From the NCBI RefSeq assembly GCF_018842675.1, contig NZ_JAGTWO010000004.1:3906001-3970000 (forward strand): a DNA stretch of 64,000 nucleotides. Direction: 5' to 3'. Origin of the DNA: Candidatus Pantoea bituminis (lineage in GTDB: Bacteria > Pseudomonadota > Gammaproteobacteria > Enterobacterales > Enterobacteriaceae). The notes below the pieces were generated by a model. That model saw only the letters and a program-made list of their open reading frames with translations, was not told the origin of the DNA and made no database searches. Within the stretch, counting starts at the first letter, position 1. Each line of letters begins with the position of its first letter. Shown here piece after piece: positions 30,386-42,682 of the stretch. A program made the translations under genes and the position numbers.

Positions 30386-31042
30386 ATGGAAAGTATGACA
30401 CCGCGAGAAAAATTACAGCTTTTGGGTGCGGAAACACTGAGCGATGTGGAGCTGCTGGCCATTTTTTTGCGCACCGGCTCAGCAGGCGTCAACGTCATGG
30501 TGTTGGCGCAGCAGATGTTGCAAGAGTTCGGCTCGCTTTATCACATCATGACAGCAAGCAAAGCGGCTTTCAGTGGCATTAAAGGGGTGGGTGATGCGAA
30601 GCTCGCGCAACTGCACGCGATTGCCGAGCTGGCAAAACGTTTCTTTGCCAGCCAACTTGCGCGCGAAAATGCGATGGAAAATCCACAGGTAACACGGCAT
30701 TACTTGCAAAGCCTGTTAGCGCATCAGGAACGTGAGATCTTTATGGCGCTGTTTTTGGATAATCAACACCGTGTGTTACTGGCGCAAAAGATGTTTTCTG
30801 GTTCAATAAATAGCGTCGAGGTACATCCACGCGAGATTGTGCGGGAAGCGTTAAAGGTCAATGCAGCGGCATTGATACTGGCGCATAATCACCCTTCTGG
30901 CATGTCTGAGCCGAGCAAGGCCGACCGTGAAATTACACATAAAGTGAGCGAAGCCTGTGGTTTACTGAACATTCGTTTGCTCGATCACTTAGTGATTGGC
31001 CATGGTGAATATGTCTCATTTGCCGAGCGTGGATGGCTTTAA
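30386..31042 (+). CDS. radC: RadC / JAB1-MPN metalloprotein
   Basis: Protein of the RadC family; despite its name a DNA-repair role is not supported in E. coli. The 218-aa product has N-terminal helix-hairpin-helix-like segments ([13 protein letters not shown]) and a C-terminal JAMM domain with the metal motif HNHPSG-N7-D ([15 protein letters not shown]). The N-terminus aligns with E. coli RadC from [10 protein letters not shown], making a start a few codons later possible. It precedes rpmB by 240 bp. Confidence 0.93.
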   Translation: MESMTPREKLQLLGAETLSDVELLAIFLRTGSAGVNVMVLAQQMLQEFGSLYHIMTASKAAFSGIKGVGDAKLAQLHAIAELAKRFFASQLARENAMENPQVTRHYLQSLLAHQEREIFMALFLDNQHRVLLAQKMFSGSINSVEVHPREIVREALKVNAAALILAHNHPSGMSEPSKADREITHKVSEACGLLNIRLLDHLVIGHGEYVSFAERGWL

Positions 31043-31110
31043 GTATAAGAAAATAGGGTCCAGATGGTGGCTTTTTACACGATCATTCGGGATCTTTATC
31101 TGTTCGGGAC

Positions 31111-31139
31111 TTGAGCACTTGCGCCGAGCGGCGTATACT
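31111..31139 (+). promoter_or_regulatory. Sigma-70 promoter of rpmB-rpmG
   Basis: TTGAGC (31111-31116) and TATACT (31134-31139) with a 17-bp spacer, about 145 nt before the rpmB ATG. The intervening leader holds several inverted repeats. Confidence 0.7.
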
Positions 31140-31223
31140 ACGCCACCTTTGAGAATCTCGGGTTTGGCGGTTAGGCCAGCTTAGCGGGTTCCATGGAACT
31201 CGCCTGGCGGGCTATGAGCCTGA

Positions 31224-31520
<297 letters not shown>

Positions 31521-31537
31521 GAGTACTAAGGAACTGA

Positions 31538-31708
<171 letters not shown>

Positions 31709-31724
31709 TTTTAGTGTTCTGCTA

Positions 31725-31750
31725 AAAACCCGGCTCCGGCCGGGTTTTTT
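31725..31750 (+). terminator. Terminator of rpmB-rpmG
   Basis: aaacccggc/gccgggttt stem followed by a T run, 17 nt after the rpmG stop. Confidence 0.92.
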
Positions 31751-31777
31751 GTTTGTGAAAAACGCTGAGGAGAAGCT

Positions 31778-32587
31778 ATGCCAGAATTACCTGAGGTTGA
31801 AACCAGCCGTCGCGGTATCGAACCGCATCTGGTAGGAGAAACTATCCTGCACGCCATTGTGCGTAACACACGTTTGCGCTGGCCTGTTTCTCAAGAAATT
31901 CTCGCGCTCAGCGATCAGCCGGTTCTCAGCGTTCAGCGTCGTGCTAAATATTTACTGTTAGAGTTGCCGCACGGCTGGATCATTATCCATCTCGGCATGT
32001 CTGGCAGTTTGCGGGTGTTACCCGAAGAGTTGCCTGCAGCTAAACATGATCATGTTGACTTGGTTATGAGTAACGGCAAAGTGCTGCGTTACACCGATCC
32101 ACGGCGTTTTGGTGCCTGGTTGTGGAGCAGCGATTTAGCGGGCAGCAGTGTGCTGTCACACCTTGGCCCAGAGCCGCTCAGTGATATTTTTGATGGTGAT
32201 TATCTTTTTGAGAAGTCGCGTGGTAAGCGCACAGTGATTAAACAGTGGTTGATGGATAACAAAGTGGTGGTTGGCGTTGGCAACATATACGCCAGTGAGT
32301 CCTTGTTTACTGCTGGGATCTTACCCGAGCGACCCGCAATGAGCCTGAGCAAAAAGGAAGCCGAATTACTGGCTAACACGATCAAAGCGGTGCTGCTGCG
32401 ATCGATTGAGCAGGGCGGTACCACTTTACGTGATTTCTTACAGAGCGACGGCAAACCAGGCTATTTTGCACAGCAATTGCAGGTTTATGGCCGAGCCGGT
32501 GAGCCGTGTCGTGCGTGTGGAATGCCGATTATTAGCGGCAAGCACGGGCAGCGCAGTACTTACTGGTGCCCGAACTGCCAACATTAA
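31778..32587 (+). CDS. mutM: Formamidopyrimidine-DNA glycosylase (Fpg)
   Basis: Base-excision repair enzyme that removes 8-oxoguanine and formamidopyrimidines and cleaves the abasic site. The 269-aa protein begins [14 protein letters not shown], supplying the catalytic Pro and Glu after Met removal. A central lysine lies in RRAKYLL, the helix-two-turn-helix motif is at [13 protein letters not shown], and the C-terminal zinc finger CRACGM-N16-CPNC is intact. GGAG precedes the ATG. Convergent with coaD. Confidence 0.97.
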   Translation: MPELPEVETSRRGIEPHLVGETILHAIVRNTRLRWPVSQEILALSDQPVLSVQRRAKYLLLELPHGWIIIHLGMSGSLRVLPEELPAAKHDHVDLVMSNGKVLRYTDPRRFGAWLWSSDLAGSSVLSHLGPEPLSDIFDGDYLFEKSRGKRTVIKQWLMDNKVVVGVGNIYASESLFTAGILPERPAMSLSKKEAELLANTIKAVLLRSIEQGGTTLRDFLQSDGKPGYFAQQLQVYGRAGEPCRACGMPIISGKHGQRSTYWCPNCQH

Positions 32588-32589
32588 CG

Positions 32590-33841
<1,252 letters not shown>

Positions 33842-33842
<1 letters not shown>

Positions 33843-35116
33843 TAATGGGCCCGTGGCGGTAAATGAGGTTCGAGTAACTGTAGCAGACGCTGCAAAGCAC
33901 CTTGATTTTGATGCAGCACCTCTACGGCATGGCGGCCGTAATAGCGGCGATAATCATCATCCTTCAGTAAATTAGCGACCTCTTTTTCCAGAGAGATCAC
34001 ATCAGTGACGGTGATTAAACCTTGTGCTTCCTGCAATTTACTGCAGATATCTTTGAAGTTCCAGATATGCGGGCCCATCAGCACAGGAAGAGCATGTGCT
34101 GCGGGTTCTAGCGGGTTATGGCCGCCACGTTCTACCAAGCTGCCGCCCACAAATGCCAGATCAGCAATGCCATAAAGCAGCATTAATTCACCCATTGAAT
34201 CGCCGATGACCACTTGAGTCGAACCGGAAGGGATTTCACCGCTGCTGCGTAAAATAAAGCTGAAACCACGCTTTTGCGTCAGCTCACGTGCATCGTTGAA
34301 ACGCTCAGGGTGACGTGGCACCAGAATCAATAACAGGTCGGGGAAAGTTTGCAGCAATCGGCGATGAGCATCTAACACGATAGCTTCTTCACCTTCATGG
34401 GTGCTGGTGGCGATCCACACTGGACGACGCGGCGCCCATTGCCGACGCAGCGTGACTGCCCGAGCAGCCAGTTCTGGCGTTACTGAGATATCAAATTTTA
34501 GGCTGCCGGTAATCGTTAGCTGGGCGCGTTTCAAACCTAGCTCAACGAAACGGTCGCCATCTTCACTGGTCTGGGCCGCAATCAGCGTAATGCTTTGCAG
34601 TAACTGACGCATGAAATTGCCCAGTTTGCGATAACCTTTAGCCGAACGCGCTGATAAACGCGCGTTAGCAATCACCAAAGGAATTTGTCGCTTATGCAGA
34701 ATACGAATGATATTCGGCCATAGCTCAGTTTCCATGATGATAACCAATCTTGGATTTACCGTATCAAGGAAACGATTGATGGAGCCGGGCAGATCGTAAG
34801 GGAGATAGACGTGATGCACATCTTTACCAAACGCAGACTGAGCGCGCTCGGAGCCGGTTGGCGTCATTGTGGTGACAGTAATGGGCAACGTCGGATAACG
34901 ATGGCGCAAAGCACGCACCAGCGGAACGGCCGCTAACGTTTCTCCAACGGAAACCGAATGCAGCACAATGCCATGTGGTTGAACTTTGCCTACACAATAG
35001 CCGTAACGCTCGGCCCAGCGTTTACGGTATGCCGGAGCTTTACGACCGCGCAGCCACAGGCGCAGCCAAATCAGTGGCTGAATAAGATAGAGCAATGCGG
35101 TGTAAATGGTCGTCAT
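33842..35116 (-). CDS. waaA: 3-deoxy-D-manno-octulosonic acid (Kdo) transferase
   Basis: Transfers Kdo residues to lipid IVA at the inner face of the inner membrane, the essential first step of core assembly. The 424-aa protein has an N-terminal membrane anchor (residues about 5-25), the catalytic glutamate in [23 protein letters not shown], and the donor-binding [16 protein letters not shown]. It is followed directly by waaE. Preceded by wabG on the same strand. Confidence 0.97.
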
Positions 35117-35208
35117 AGTTACCGTTACGACACGTTGGCGTCAAAAAATACAATAAAGTCAGATTGCGGCATGTTATCAGAAACCACTCGCGCACTCATC
35201 TGACTTTG

Positions 35209-36342
35209 TCAGTTGGTCTTTAACACCTGCTGATAGAGTGATGTTAAGGAGCGAGCCAGCCTTTGTGGCCCATAAGGTTCAATTCTGCGGCGTGCAGCTT
35301 CACCCATGCTTGAATCCACTGAAAGTGCAGGAATAGTCTGAATGGCTTCACTTAATGCGTTGATATCCAAAGCATCACAGACGAAGCCTTCTTGACCAGC
35401 CGTGATAAATTCTGCTCCACCGCAGCCGGTGCTGGTGATCACCGGTAAGCCGCAAGCCATTGCTTCCAGCACAACATTTGGGAAAGGATCGTAGAGTGTT
35501 GGCAGTAGCAGGCCATCGGCAGCGTGATAGAAGGGTTGCACATCCTGTTGTACGCCGACAAAGCGCAGGCGGTCCAGGCAGTTAAAGCGATTCGCCAGTT
35601 GTTGATAACGCTGCAATTGCTTGTCTTGTCCTACCACAATCAGATAGCGATCGCTCTTTGCCAACGCCTCTATAGCGGCTTTTAAGCCTTTACGCTCAAA
35701 ACCGGAACCGACATAAATCAGGACTGTAGCGCTGTCCGGCAGCTTGAGATGCTGACGTGTAGCGTGTCGAGTCGCTTCGGTGGCAGGCTGAAAGCGCTCA
35801 GCATCAATCGCGTTATGAATAACGTGAATTTTATCGGCATTCAGTGAGAAGCAGCGCAAGATATCGCGCTTTACCATGTCTGAATTGCAGATAACGGCTT
35901 TGAGCGTTGGAGAATTAAACATCTCCGCTTCTGCCTGCAATGCGTAGCGGTGGTAAGGGCTCAGTTTGGCGCTCAAGCGCTGCATGGGCGACACGATGCG
36001 CGCGCGTTGCTCAAGCCAGACGCGATGCACGCCGTCACCGGCACGAAAAATATCACAGCCAGCAATGCGCTCGTGGCTCTGTACGATATCAAACTTCTCT
36101 CGTTCCCAGCAGGCTCGAGCTGCTTGAGCAAAACCACGTTCACGTGAAACTCGACCCAGTTTGGCCGGGTTGCAGATGTGCAAATGCCAGTCAGGATTAG
36201 GCGTACCTTGCCAGCTACGCGTAATAATGTTCAGGTCCAGCTGCTCGCTGCCCAACGCTTCCAACGCGCGCGATATAAAGCGTTCGGCACCGCCATCGGG
36301 ACGGTATTTCTGGCGCACAATGGCCAGACGTAACTTACTCAT
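35209..36342 (-). CDS. wabG: LPS core glycosyltransferase WabG-like (GT4 family)
   Basis: GT4 (GT-B fold) glycosyltransferase, 377 aa. The N-terminus LRLAIVRQKYRPDGGAERF and C-terminal motif FPNVVLEAMACGLPVITST are typical. It resembles Klebsiella/Serratia WabG, which adds galacturonic acid to heptose II, and is distantly related to E. coli WaaG; the actual donor sugar here is not determinable. The ATG at 36342 overlaps the restored waaQ stop. It belongs to the waaQ-wabG-waaA-waaE-coaD run. Confidence 0.85.
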   Translation of the reverse strand: MSKLRLAIVRQKYRPDGGAERFISRALEALGSEQLDLNIITRSWQGTPNPDWHLHICNPAKLGRVSRERGFAQAARACWEREKFDIVQSHERIAGCDIFRAGDGVHRVWLEQRARIVSPMQRLSAKLSPYHRYALQAEAEMFNSPTLKAVICNSDMVKRDILRCFSLNADKIHVIHNAIDAERFQPATEATRHATRQHLKLPDSATVLIYVGSGFERKGLKAAIEALAKSDRYLIVVGQDKQLQRYQQLANRFNCLDRLRFVGVQQDVQPFYHAADGLLLPTLYDPFPNVVLEAMACGLPVITSTGCGGAEFITAGQEGFVCDALDINALSEAIQTIPALSVDSSMGEAARRRIEPYGPQRLARSLTSLYQQVLKTN

Positions 36343-37410
36343 TAAGGTAGCTCCTTGCTGCGGCAACCACATCCTCTACTGGAATGATGGAAAGAAAGCG
36401 CTGTTGCGTGTTGGTATCAATCGAGTCTGGCGAAGGTAATGGGCCATAATCACCCGCCCAAATGACGCGATTATGTTCCCCCAAGGCCGCCAGTGCTGCA
36501 GCTTGGTTGGGCCAAAAAGCGCAATACAGGGTGTATCAAGTGCAGCCGCCATGTGCATTGGCGCGGAATCAACGCCAATAAACAGCTGCGCGTGATCGAT
36601 CAGCGCGGCTAGCTGCGGCAATGAGAATTTTCCTGCGAGCGAAACCACATCTGGCGAACGACATAAAGATTGAATGTGTTCAATCATTACTCGTTCTTTT
36701 TGATCTGGCGCGGCAGTCAATATCACTTTTCGATTCTGTTTTGCCAGCTGATCGATGGTGGCTGCGACTTTCTCATCTTCCCAGCATTTAAAACCCCAAC
36801 GGGAAGTGGGCTGCACCACAATGAAGGGCGAATTGATACCGTTTTCGAGCAGCGTTGATAGGACGTATTGTTTGTCGTTTTCGCTGTAATGCATTGAGAC
36901 GCGTGCACCTTCACGGCTAATGCCGAGCGGCGCAAGCGCGCTCATGTTTTGTTCAACGGTATGCAGCGTGCTGTGATCGGCGGTAGAAACCAACTGATTA
37001 TGGCAAAATCGCCAAAGAGCATTGTCGCGCTTCTTAAATGCGAAACCGATACGCAGCGGTGCTCGCGATAAACGCGTAATGATTCCTGCACGCCACTGAT
37101 CGGCCAGGTTGATCACTAAATCATAATGGCAGGCGCGAACATCAGCGATCAGCGCACGTTCATGCGCTAACTTACGCCAGGCACCTTCATTCTTCCATTT
37201 GCGGTCAATGATGTGCAGGCGACGAATTGCCGGGTGCGCTTCCAGCATCGGACGCGTTTCTTGATACAGCAATACATCAATATTCGCCTGCGGATAGCGT
37301 TGATGAAGCGCATTGATAACAGGCGTCGTCAGCAGCATATCGCCATGATGGCGTAACTTGATAAGCAAAATATTTTGCGGAGAAATGTTTGCCAAAATCG
37401 GGCTTGCCAT
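36335..37410 (-). CDS. waaQ: LPS core heptosyltransferase III WaaQ, frameshifted here
   Basis: Adds the branch heptose to heptose II of the inner core (GT9 family). Residues 1 to about 310 are clear WaaQ: ILLIKLRHHGDMLLTTPVINALHQ, PTSRWGFKCWEDEKV, FIGVDSAPMHMAAALDTPC. After HWRPWG the frame is lost in a G5 run (C5 at about 36480-36484 on the plus strand). One extra G restores EHNRVIWAGDYGPLPSPDSI and runs to a TAA at 36335-36337 inside the wabG start, giving 358 aa. The unrestored frame would stop at 36376. Likely sequencing error. First gene of the minus-strand core run. Confidence 0.9.
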
Positions 37411-38011
37411 AAACCAGTGTTCTCAAATTGGAATGAACCGATTGTATGGCAAAGCCTTTAGGGGTTAAAGCCAGCCATTCGGGTTATTTGTTACGCCAAA
37501 CAGAAGCGGCAAACTAAAGCAGCAACTGAAACGCCTGCGCCAGGCCATATACATTTATCAACATACAAAAATGTGTTTCGGTTGAAAAGATATCTACAAT
37601 GATTGCTCTTCGGGCTTGGGTATCGGGTTTTCGACTTACGTTGTGGCAAGTGCTGAACGCTTTACGGATGATTTGATAGTGAGAAACCGAATAAATTCCC
37701 TTTGTGTCGCGATAATGGCAAAGAATTCACTGGCCGCGTGCGTCCAGGCGGGGGTGACAAGCCAGACTTACCCTCAACTTTTTCCGTAATGTCAGGGAAA
37801 AGGAACTTAATGAATGAGCCAATACACATAAGGTATTAGCCCTTTCTCGATTCGACTACTGTGGCGCATTATTTTAGTCTCTGATACTCAGTCCTTTCAT
37901 CCATCAGAACTTTATTTAAAATAAGGGTCAAACGTAGAGATTTTTTGCATTTATGTTGCATACCTCCTGACCTTTTTAGAAAGCCATTCATTGCCAATTG
38001 GGCCCACTTTT
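37411..38011. other. Gene-free divergent promoter region
   Basis: About 600 nt between waaQ (minus) and a GT9 gene (plus) with no credible ORF. It should hold the promoters of both. I looked for the RfaH/ops (JUMPstart) element GGCGGTAG on both strands and did not see it. Confidence 0.65.
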
Positions 38012-39032
38012 ATGAAGAATATATTGCTAATCAGACGTGACAATATCGGTGATATGGTATGTACGACACCGCTAATTGAGGGAATAAAACGTACCTGGCC
38101 CGATGTAAAGTTAACTGTTTTAGTCAACAAAGTGGCTCAGGATGTGGCGCTGAATAATCCGTACATTGATGAGTTATATGTCTATAAAAAATCAAAACAC
38201 CGTGAAAAAGGCGAAAGTGCACTGAAGGTGTATCTACAGAGGCTAAAAATCTTTTTGCGCTGCGTAAAACAACATTTGATATGACGATTTTAGCCAATCC
38301 GGTGCCCTGTAAATACAGTTTGCGCCTGGCTACGATGGCGGGAGCTAAAAAATAATCGGTGCCGGTACCAATCCCGCCGAGTTAACTATCCCGCTGGCTA
38401 AGGAGGATTTCAATGGTGCACATCAGGTAGAACATACCTTTACCTATCTCACCAAATTAGCGCCATCGGCTGTTGCCATCCCGGAAGTGAATGTTTATCT
38501 GAGCCCGCAGGAAAAGGGTGAGGCGGAGAAACGGCTGGCGGATAAAATTCCTCAAGATGCGCGCGTGTATGGCATTCACATCAGTAGTCGTAGCGTTAAA
38601 CGCCGCTGGCCGGTGGAATCTTATGCGCAGATCATTGAGAAAATTTTGCAAGATCCTAAAGCCCATGTGCTGCTGTTTTGGTCGCCGCAGGGTGCATTAG
38701 ATCCCAACGATGTCGGTGATTCGGCTCGTATGCAATCTTTGTTGCAACAGGTTAATTCACCGCGCGCAATTGCCTATCCAACCTCATCTATTCGTGAATT
38801 GATTGCCGGTCTTGATCGCTGTGAACAGGTGCTGTGTAGTGATGGCGGTCAAATGCATATCACCGCCGCGTTACATAAAAGACAGGTAGTCTTTTTTGGT
38901 GACACCAACGCGGCAGCCTGGCATCCATGGTCTGGTCAGTATGCTATTTTGCAGTCAGCGTCTGGCGATTGTGCCGATATCAGCGTTGATGAAGCCTGGG
39001 CTGCCTGGCAGAAATTGCAGGCAGCCTCATAA
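38012..39032 (+). CDS. GT9 heptosyltransferase-family protein, two frameshifts here
   Basis: A GT9 (ADP-heptose:LPS heptosyltransferase-like) protein. The N-terminus MKNILLIRRDNIGDMVCTTP is typical, and the C-terminal part has LSPQEKGEAEKRLADK, VYGIHISSRSVKRRWP and LCSDGGQMHITAALHKRQVV. The middle is broken twice: a one-base loss near 38230-38235 (after KVYL) and one in an A6 run near 38348. Restoring both gives one 340-aa frame through KNLFALRKTTFDMTILANP. The acceptor sugar is unknown; an outer-core heptose is plausible. It ends 2 bp from the convergent wabH-like gene. Confidence 0.8.
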
Positions 39033-39034
39033 GA

Positions 39035-40129
39035 TCAGGCCAACTCGGTATACTGCTGAGTGATTTTTTTGACGTCGTAATGTTCCAAAGAAGATTCATT
39101 GATATGCGGCAAATGGTGGTAAATCTCCACCATCTTGTCCGCCAAAGCCTGCGCATCAATTGGCGTCAATAAATCAGCCATGCCCGCTTTAACCAAAATC
39201 TCTTCGGGACCACCGGGACAGCGAGTACTGATCACTGGCGTTCCGCACATCAGTGATTCCACAATCACATTGCCAAATCCTTCACTGTCCGAGCTCAGAA
39301 CCATCATGCGGGCATGTTTAATATAAGGAAAAGGGTTTTCCTTGAAGCCTAAGAACAACACGCGATCGGCAATGTTTAACGCTTCAGCCAAGCTTTTGGC
39401 TGCCTGAATACGCTCTTCGGTGCCGGTTCCCAGTAAAACCAGTTTGCATGGCAGGCCTGACTTAGCAAATGCGTGGAGAAGGCGATCTTGTCGTTTTTGC
39501 GGGTGGATGCGTGCCACGTTGATGATGTAATCGGTACCGGCCAAATCACACGGTTCACTGGCCCGCTGGCGAAGCGTAGCGCTGTCAAAAGGATTGTTAA
39601 TGACCGCTGTTTTGGCGGGTGTTACGCCCATCACGTCAATCAGATCATCAAGTACCGCCTGGGAAACAGCAGTGATATTTTTGCCCTGATAAATTTTCGC
39701 CATCTTGTTTCTTTTCAACGTGTAATTCAGGCCCTTGCGGTGCCCAAGATAAGTTGATGAGAGAACGCCATGAATGCAATACCACAGTCGAGCGGGATCG
39801 ATAGCTTTACAGCGCGCAACGATGCGATCGGTTTTATGTAGATTGGAGATAATCAGGTCAAACTTACCGTTGGCGGCTTCGTCCTTGCTTAGCACCTGGT
39901 CCAGCTTTTTGGCTCGACGAGACAGCTCAGTGAGCTTACGCCATGGCGCCTTGCTGTGTTGCGTCACCACTTTATAGGCTACGCCTTCGGGGAGTTTATA
40001 TGCGCAAACCTCGGCTAAAGAATAGAGGCTGACGTCATGGCCCATCTGCTGCATACACTCGCTTAGGGTCAGTACGACTTTTTCAGCGCCGCCGCCAGGC
40101 AAGCCATCAATGATCATCAAAATGCGCAT
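39035..40129 (-). CDS. wabH: LPS core glycosyltransferase WabH-like (GT4 family)
   Basis: GT4 glycosyltransferase of 364 aa with the N-terminus MRILMIIDGLPGGGAEKVVL and the donor-binding E-x7-E region GFGNVIVESLMCGTPVIST. The start recalls Klebsiella WabH, which adds N-acetylglucosamine to the core galacturonate, but the assignment is from memory of the family and the sugar is not proven. It stands apart from the waaQ run, convergent with the GT9 gene and next to tdh. Confidence 0.7.
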   Translation of the reverse strand: MRILMIIDGLPGGGAEKVVLTLSECMQQMGHDVSLYSLAEVCAYKLPEGVAYKVVTQHSKAPWRKLTELSRRAKKLDQVLSKDEAANGKFDLIISNLHKTDRIVARCKAIDPARLWYCIHGVLSSTYLGHRKGLNYTLKRNKMAKIYQGKNITAVSQAVLDDLIDVMGVTPAKTAVINNPFDSATLRQRASEPCDLAGTDYIINVARIHPQKRQDRLLHAFAKSGLPCKLVLLGTGTEERIQAAKSLAEALNIADRVLFLGFKENPFPYIKHARMMVLSSDSEGFGNVIVESLMCGTPVISTRCPGGPEEILVKAGMADLLTPIDAQALADKMVEIYHHLPHINESSLEHYDVKKITQQYTELA

Positions 40130-40149
40130 ATCACGTCCAAAACTTCGGT

Positions 40150-40185
40150 AAAATTAAGCGCCAGTTATACCTTTTCGCTGGCGCT
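40150..40185 (-). terminator. Probable terminator of kbl-tdh
   Basis: agcgccag (40157-40164) and ctggcgct (40178-40185) form an 8-bp stem; on the minus strand it is followed by taatttt. It lies about 35 nt beyond the tdh stop. Confidence 0.65.
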
Positions 40186-40217
40186 GGCGCTATCCCGAAA
40201 CGACCTTTAGCCTCGCG

Positions 40218-41246
40218 TTAATCCCAGTTCAGGATGACTTTTCCTGAGCGTCCTGAGCGCATTTCATCAAAGCCCTGTTGGAAATCATCAATGTGATAGC
40301 GATGCGTAATGATCGGGGTGAGATCGAGTCCTGACTGAATCAGCGCGGCCATTTTGTACCAGGTTTCAAACATCTCGCGGCCATAAATACCCTTGATGAA
40401 TAATCCTTTGAAAATCACCTGATTCCAGTCGATAGCCATTTCACCGGGCGGAATGCCTAACAGCGCAATGCGTCCGCCGTGGTTCATCACTTCTAGCAAA
40501 CTGCGGAAAGCGGGCGGCGCACCTGACATCTCTAATCCGACGTCGAAACCTTCCGTCATGCCCAGCGAGTGCATCACATCATGGAGATCTTCCTGTGCCA
40601 CGTTAACTGCTCGCGTTACGCCCATGTTGCGGGCCAGCTCAAGCCGATAATCATTAATATCGGTGATCACCACATTGCGCGCACCCACATGGCGGCAAAC
40701 GGCTGCGGCCATAATACCAATTGGCCCGGCACCACTGATCAAAACATCTTCACCAACCAGATCAAAGGAGAGCGCGGTATGCACTGCGTTACCAAAAGGA
40801 TCAAATATCGCTGCTAATTCGTCAGAGATGTTTTCAGGAATTTTGAAGGCGTTATACGCAGGAATCACCAAATACTCGGCAAAACAGCCCTGGCGGTTTA
40901 CGCCAACACCGACGGTATTGCGGCATAAATGCGTACGTCCGGCGCGACAATTGCGGCAATGGCCGCAGGTAATATGCCCTTCGCCTGAAACACGATCGCC
41001 AATAGTGAAGCCTTTCACTTCCTGACCAATAGCAACGACTTCACCCACATATTCGTGGCCGGTAATCATCGGGACCGGAATGGTTTTCTGTGACCAGTCG
41101 TCCCAGTTGTAGATGTGTACATCGGTGCCGCAAATAGCCGTTTTACGAATTTTGATCAGCAGATCGTTATGACCTGGCTCAGGAATCGGCGCATCCGTCA
41201 CCATCCAAATACCGGGCTCTTTTTTCAGTTTAGCGAGTGCTTTCAT
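40218..41246 (-). CDS. tdh: L-threonine 3-dehydrogenase
   Basis: NAD+-dependent zinc enzyme that oxidises threonine to 2-amino-3-oxobutyrate, the substrate of Kbl. The 342-aa protein has the catalytic-zinc motifs ICGTDVH and GHEY, the structural-zinc cysteines [15 protein letters not shown], and the Rossmann motif [15 protein letters not shown]. The ATG at 41246 gives the family start [15 protein letters not shown]; the longer upstream frame is antisense-like read of kbl's alternative frame. It overlaps the end of kbl by 17 bp. Confidence 0.97.
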   Translation of the reverse strand: MKALAKLKKEPGIWMVTDAPIPEPGHNDLLIKIRKTAICGTDVHIYNWDDWSQKTIPVPMITGHEYVGEVVAIGQEVKGFTIGDRVSGEGHITCGHCRNCRAGRTHLCRNTVGVGVNRQGCFAEYLVIPAYNAFKIPENISDELAAIFDPFGNAVHTALSFDLVGEDVLISGAGPIGIMAAAVCRHVGARNVVITDINDYRLELARNMGVTRAVNVAQEDLHDVMHSLGMTEGFDVGLEMSGAPPAFRSLLEVMNHGGRIALLGIPPGEMAIDWNQVIFKGLFIKGIYGREMFETWYKMAALIQSGLDLTPIITHRYHIDDFQQGFDEMRSGRSGKVILNWD

Positions 41247-42452
41247 CGGCGGTTCCTCTGGCAATGACGCCAAGTTGTTGACCGATGCGGGTAAAAGCGG
41301 CCACCGCGCGTTCGAGTTGCTCTTGCGTATGCGCCGCAGAGATCTGGGTGCGAATGCGCGCCTGACCTTTTGGCACCACCGGATAAAAGAAGCCGGTAAC
41401 GTAAATACCTTCCAGCTGGAGCAAACGGGCAAATTCCTGCGCCACATTCGCATCACCCAGCATGACTGGAATGATGGCATGATCGGCGCCAGCCAGAGTA
41501 AATCCGGCGGCTGTCATCTGTTGACGGAAATAGCGGGCATTATCCCATAAGCGCTGACGCAGGCCATCACCTTCGCTGAGTAACTCCAGCACGCGAAGCG
41601 AGGCAGCGACAATGGCGGGTGCCAGGGAATTAGAAAAGAGATAAGGACGTGAGCGCTGGCGCAACCATTCAATCACTTCCGCTTTAGCAGCGGTATAACC
41701 GCCCGATGCGCCACCCAGCGCTTTGCCTAAGGTGCCAGTAATAATGTCGACGCGGCCCATGACATCGCAATATTCGTGCGTGCCGCGCCCGGCGTTGCCA
41801 ACAAATCCCACTGCATGAGAATCATCAACCATCACCAGCGCAGAAAATTCGTCAGCCAGATCGCAAATGGCCTTTAAATTAGCGATGACGCCATCCATCG
41901 AGAACACGCCATCGGTGGCAATCAGAATATGACGCGCACCTTTATCGCGTGCTTGCTGTAAACAGGCGCGCAGTTCTTGCATGTCATTGTTAGCGTAGCG
42001 ATAACGTTGTGCTTTACACAGCCGCACGCCATCAATAATCGAGGCATGGTTTAGCGCATCAGAAATAATGGCATCGTCTGCATCCAGTAAGGTTTCGAAC
42101 AGGCCGCCGTTAGCATCAAAACAAGATGAATAGAGAATGGCATCTTCCATGCCGAGAAATTCAGCCAGACTTTTTCCAGCTGCTTGTGGGCATCTTGCGT
42201 ACCGCAGATGAAGCGCACCGAAGCCATGCCGAAGCCGTGAGAATCCATGCCGTCTTTGGCGGCCTGAATCAGGGCGGGATGATTGGCTAAGCCTAAATAA
42301 TTATTGGCACAGAAATTTATGACGTGATTGCCGTCCCCAACTTCAATATCGGCTTGTTGGGCAGACGTAATAATGCGTTCTTGTTTAAACAACCCTTCCT
42401 GACGCGCCGTATCCAGTTGCTGACGTAATTGTTGATAAAATTGCGCTGGCAT
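41230..42452 (-). CDS. kbl: 2-amino-3-ketobutyrate CoA ligase, frameshifted here
   Basis: PLP enzyme that cleaves 2-amino-3-oxobutyrate with CoA to glycine and acetyl-CoA, working with Tdh. The first 107 residues or so ([31 protein letters not shown]) and the rest ([20 protein letters not shown] lysine in [14 protein letters not shown]) are in different frames. They meet at an A5 run on the minus strand near 42165; a sixth A restores one 407-aa protein. Of two adjacent ATGs, 42452 gives the family start and the better ribosome spacing. The C-terminus carries an extra RGTADESTR after the usual GVIA end. Confidence 0.92.
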
Positions 42453-42682
42453 CATTGCTCTCCTCAGATGGCGGAAATTTGGCACATCTTACTGAGCAGA
42501 GAGTCCAATCGCGATAAATCGCCCAACAGAATGTCAATTTTGCAGCATAGTTCACGCCTCGGCGCGTGAAGTACAAATGGTTACAGAGTCATCTGGCTGT
42601 CTGCACCTTGATGAAATGTTATGATAATAGTCATTAGCGTGTGGAACCTCCTGTTTCACCCCATAACTTCGAAGGTATTAAC

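Noticed and set aside
37411..38011. JUMPstart/ops element for RfaH in the core-locus promoter region
   Set aside because: GGCGGTAG or its complement was not found in this interval by eye.
42125..42180. Programmed ribosomal frameshifting in kbl (and likewise in pfkA, waaF, fieF)
   Set aside because: No slippery heptamer plus downstream pseudoknot is evident, related genes do not use frameshifting, and the same type of lesion occurs in many unrelated genes; sequencing error explains all of them.
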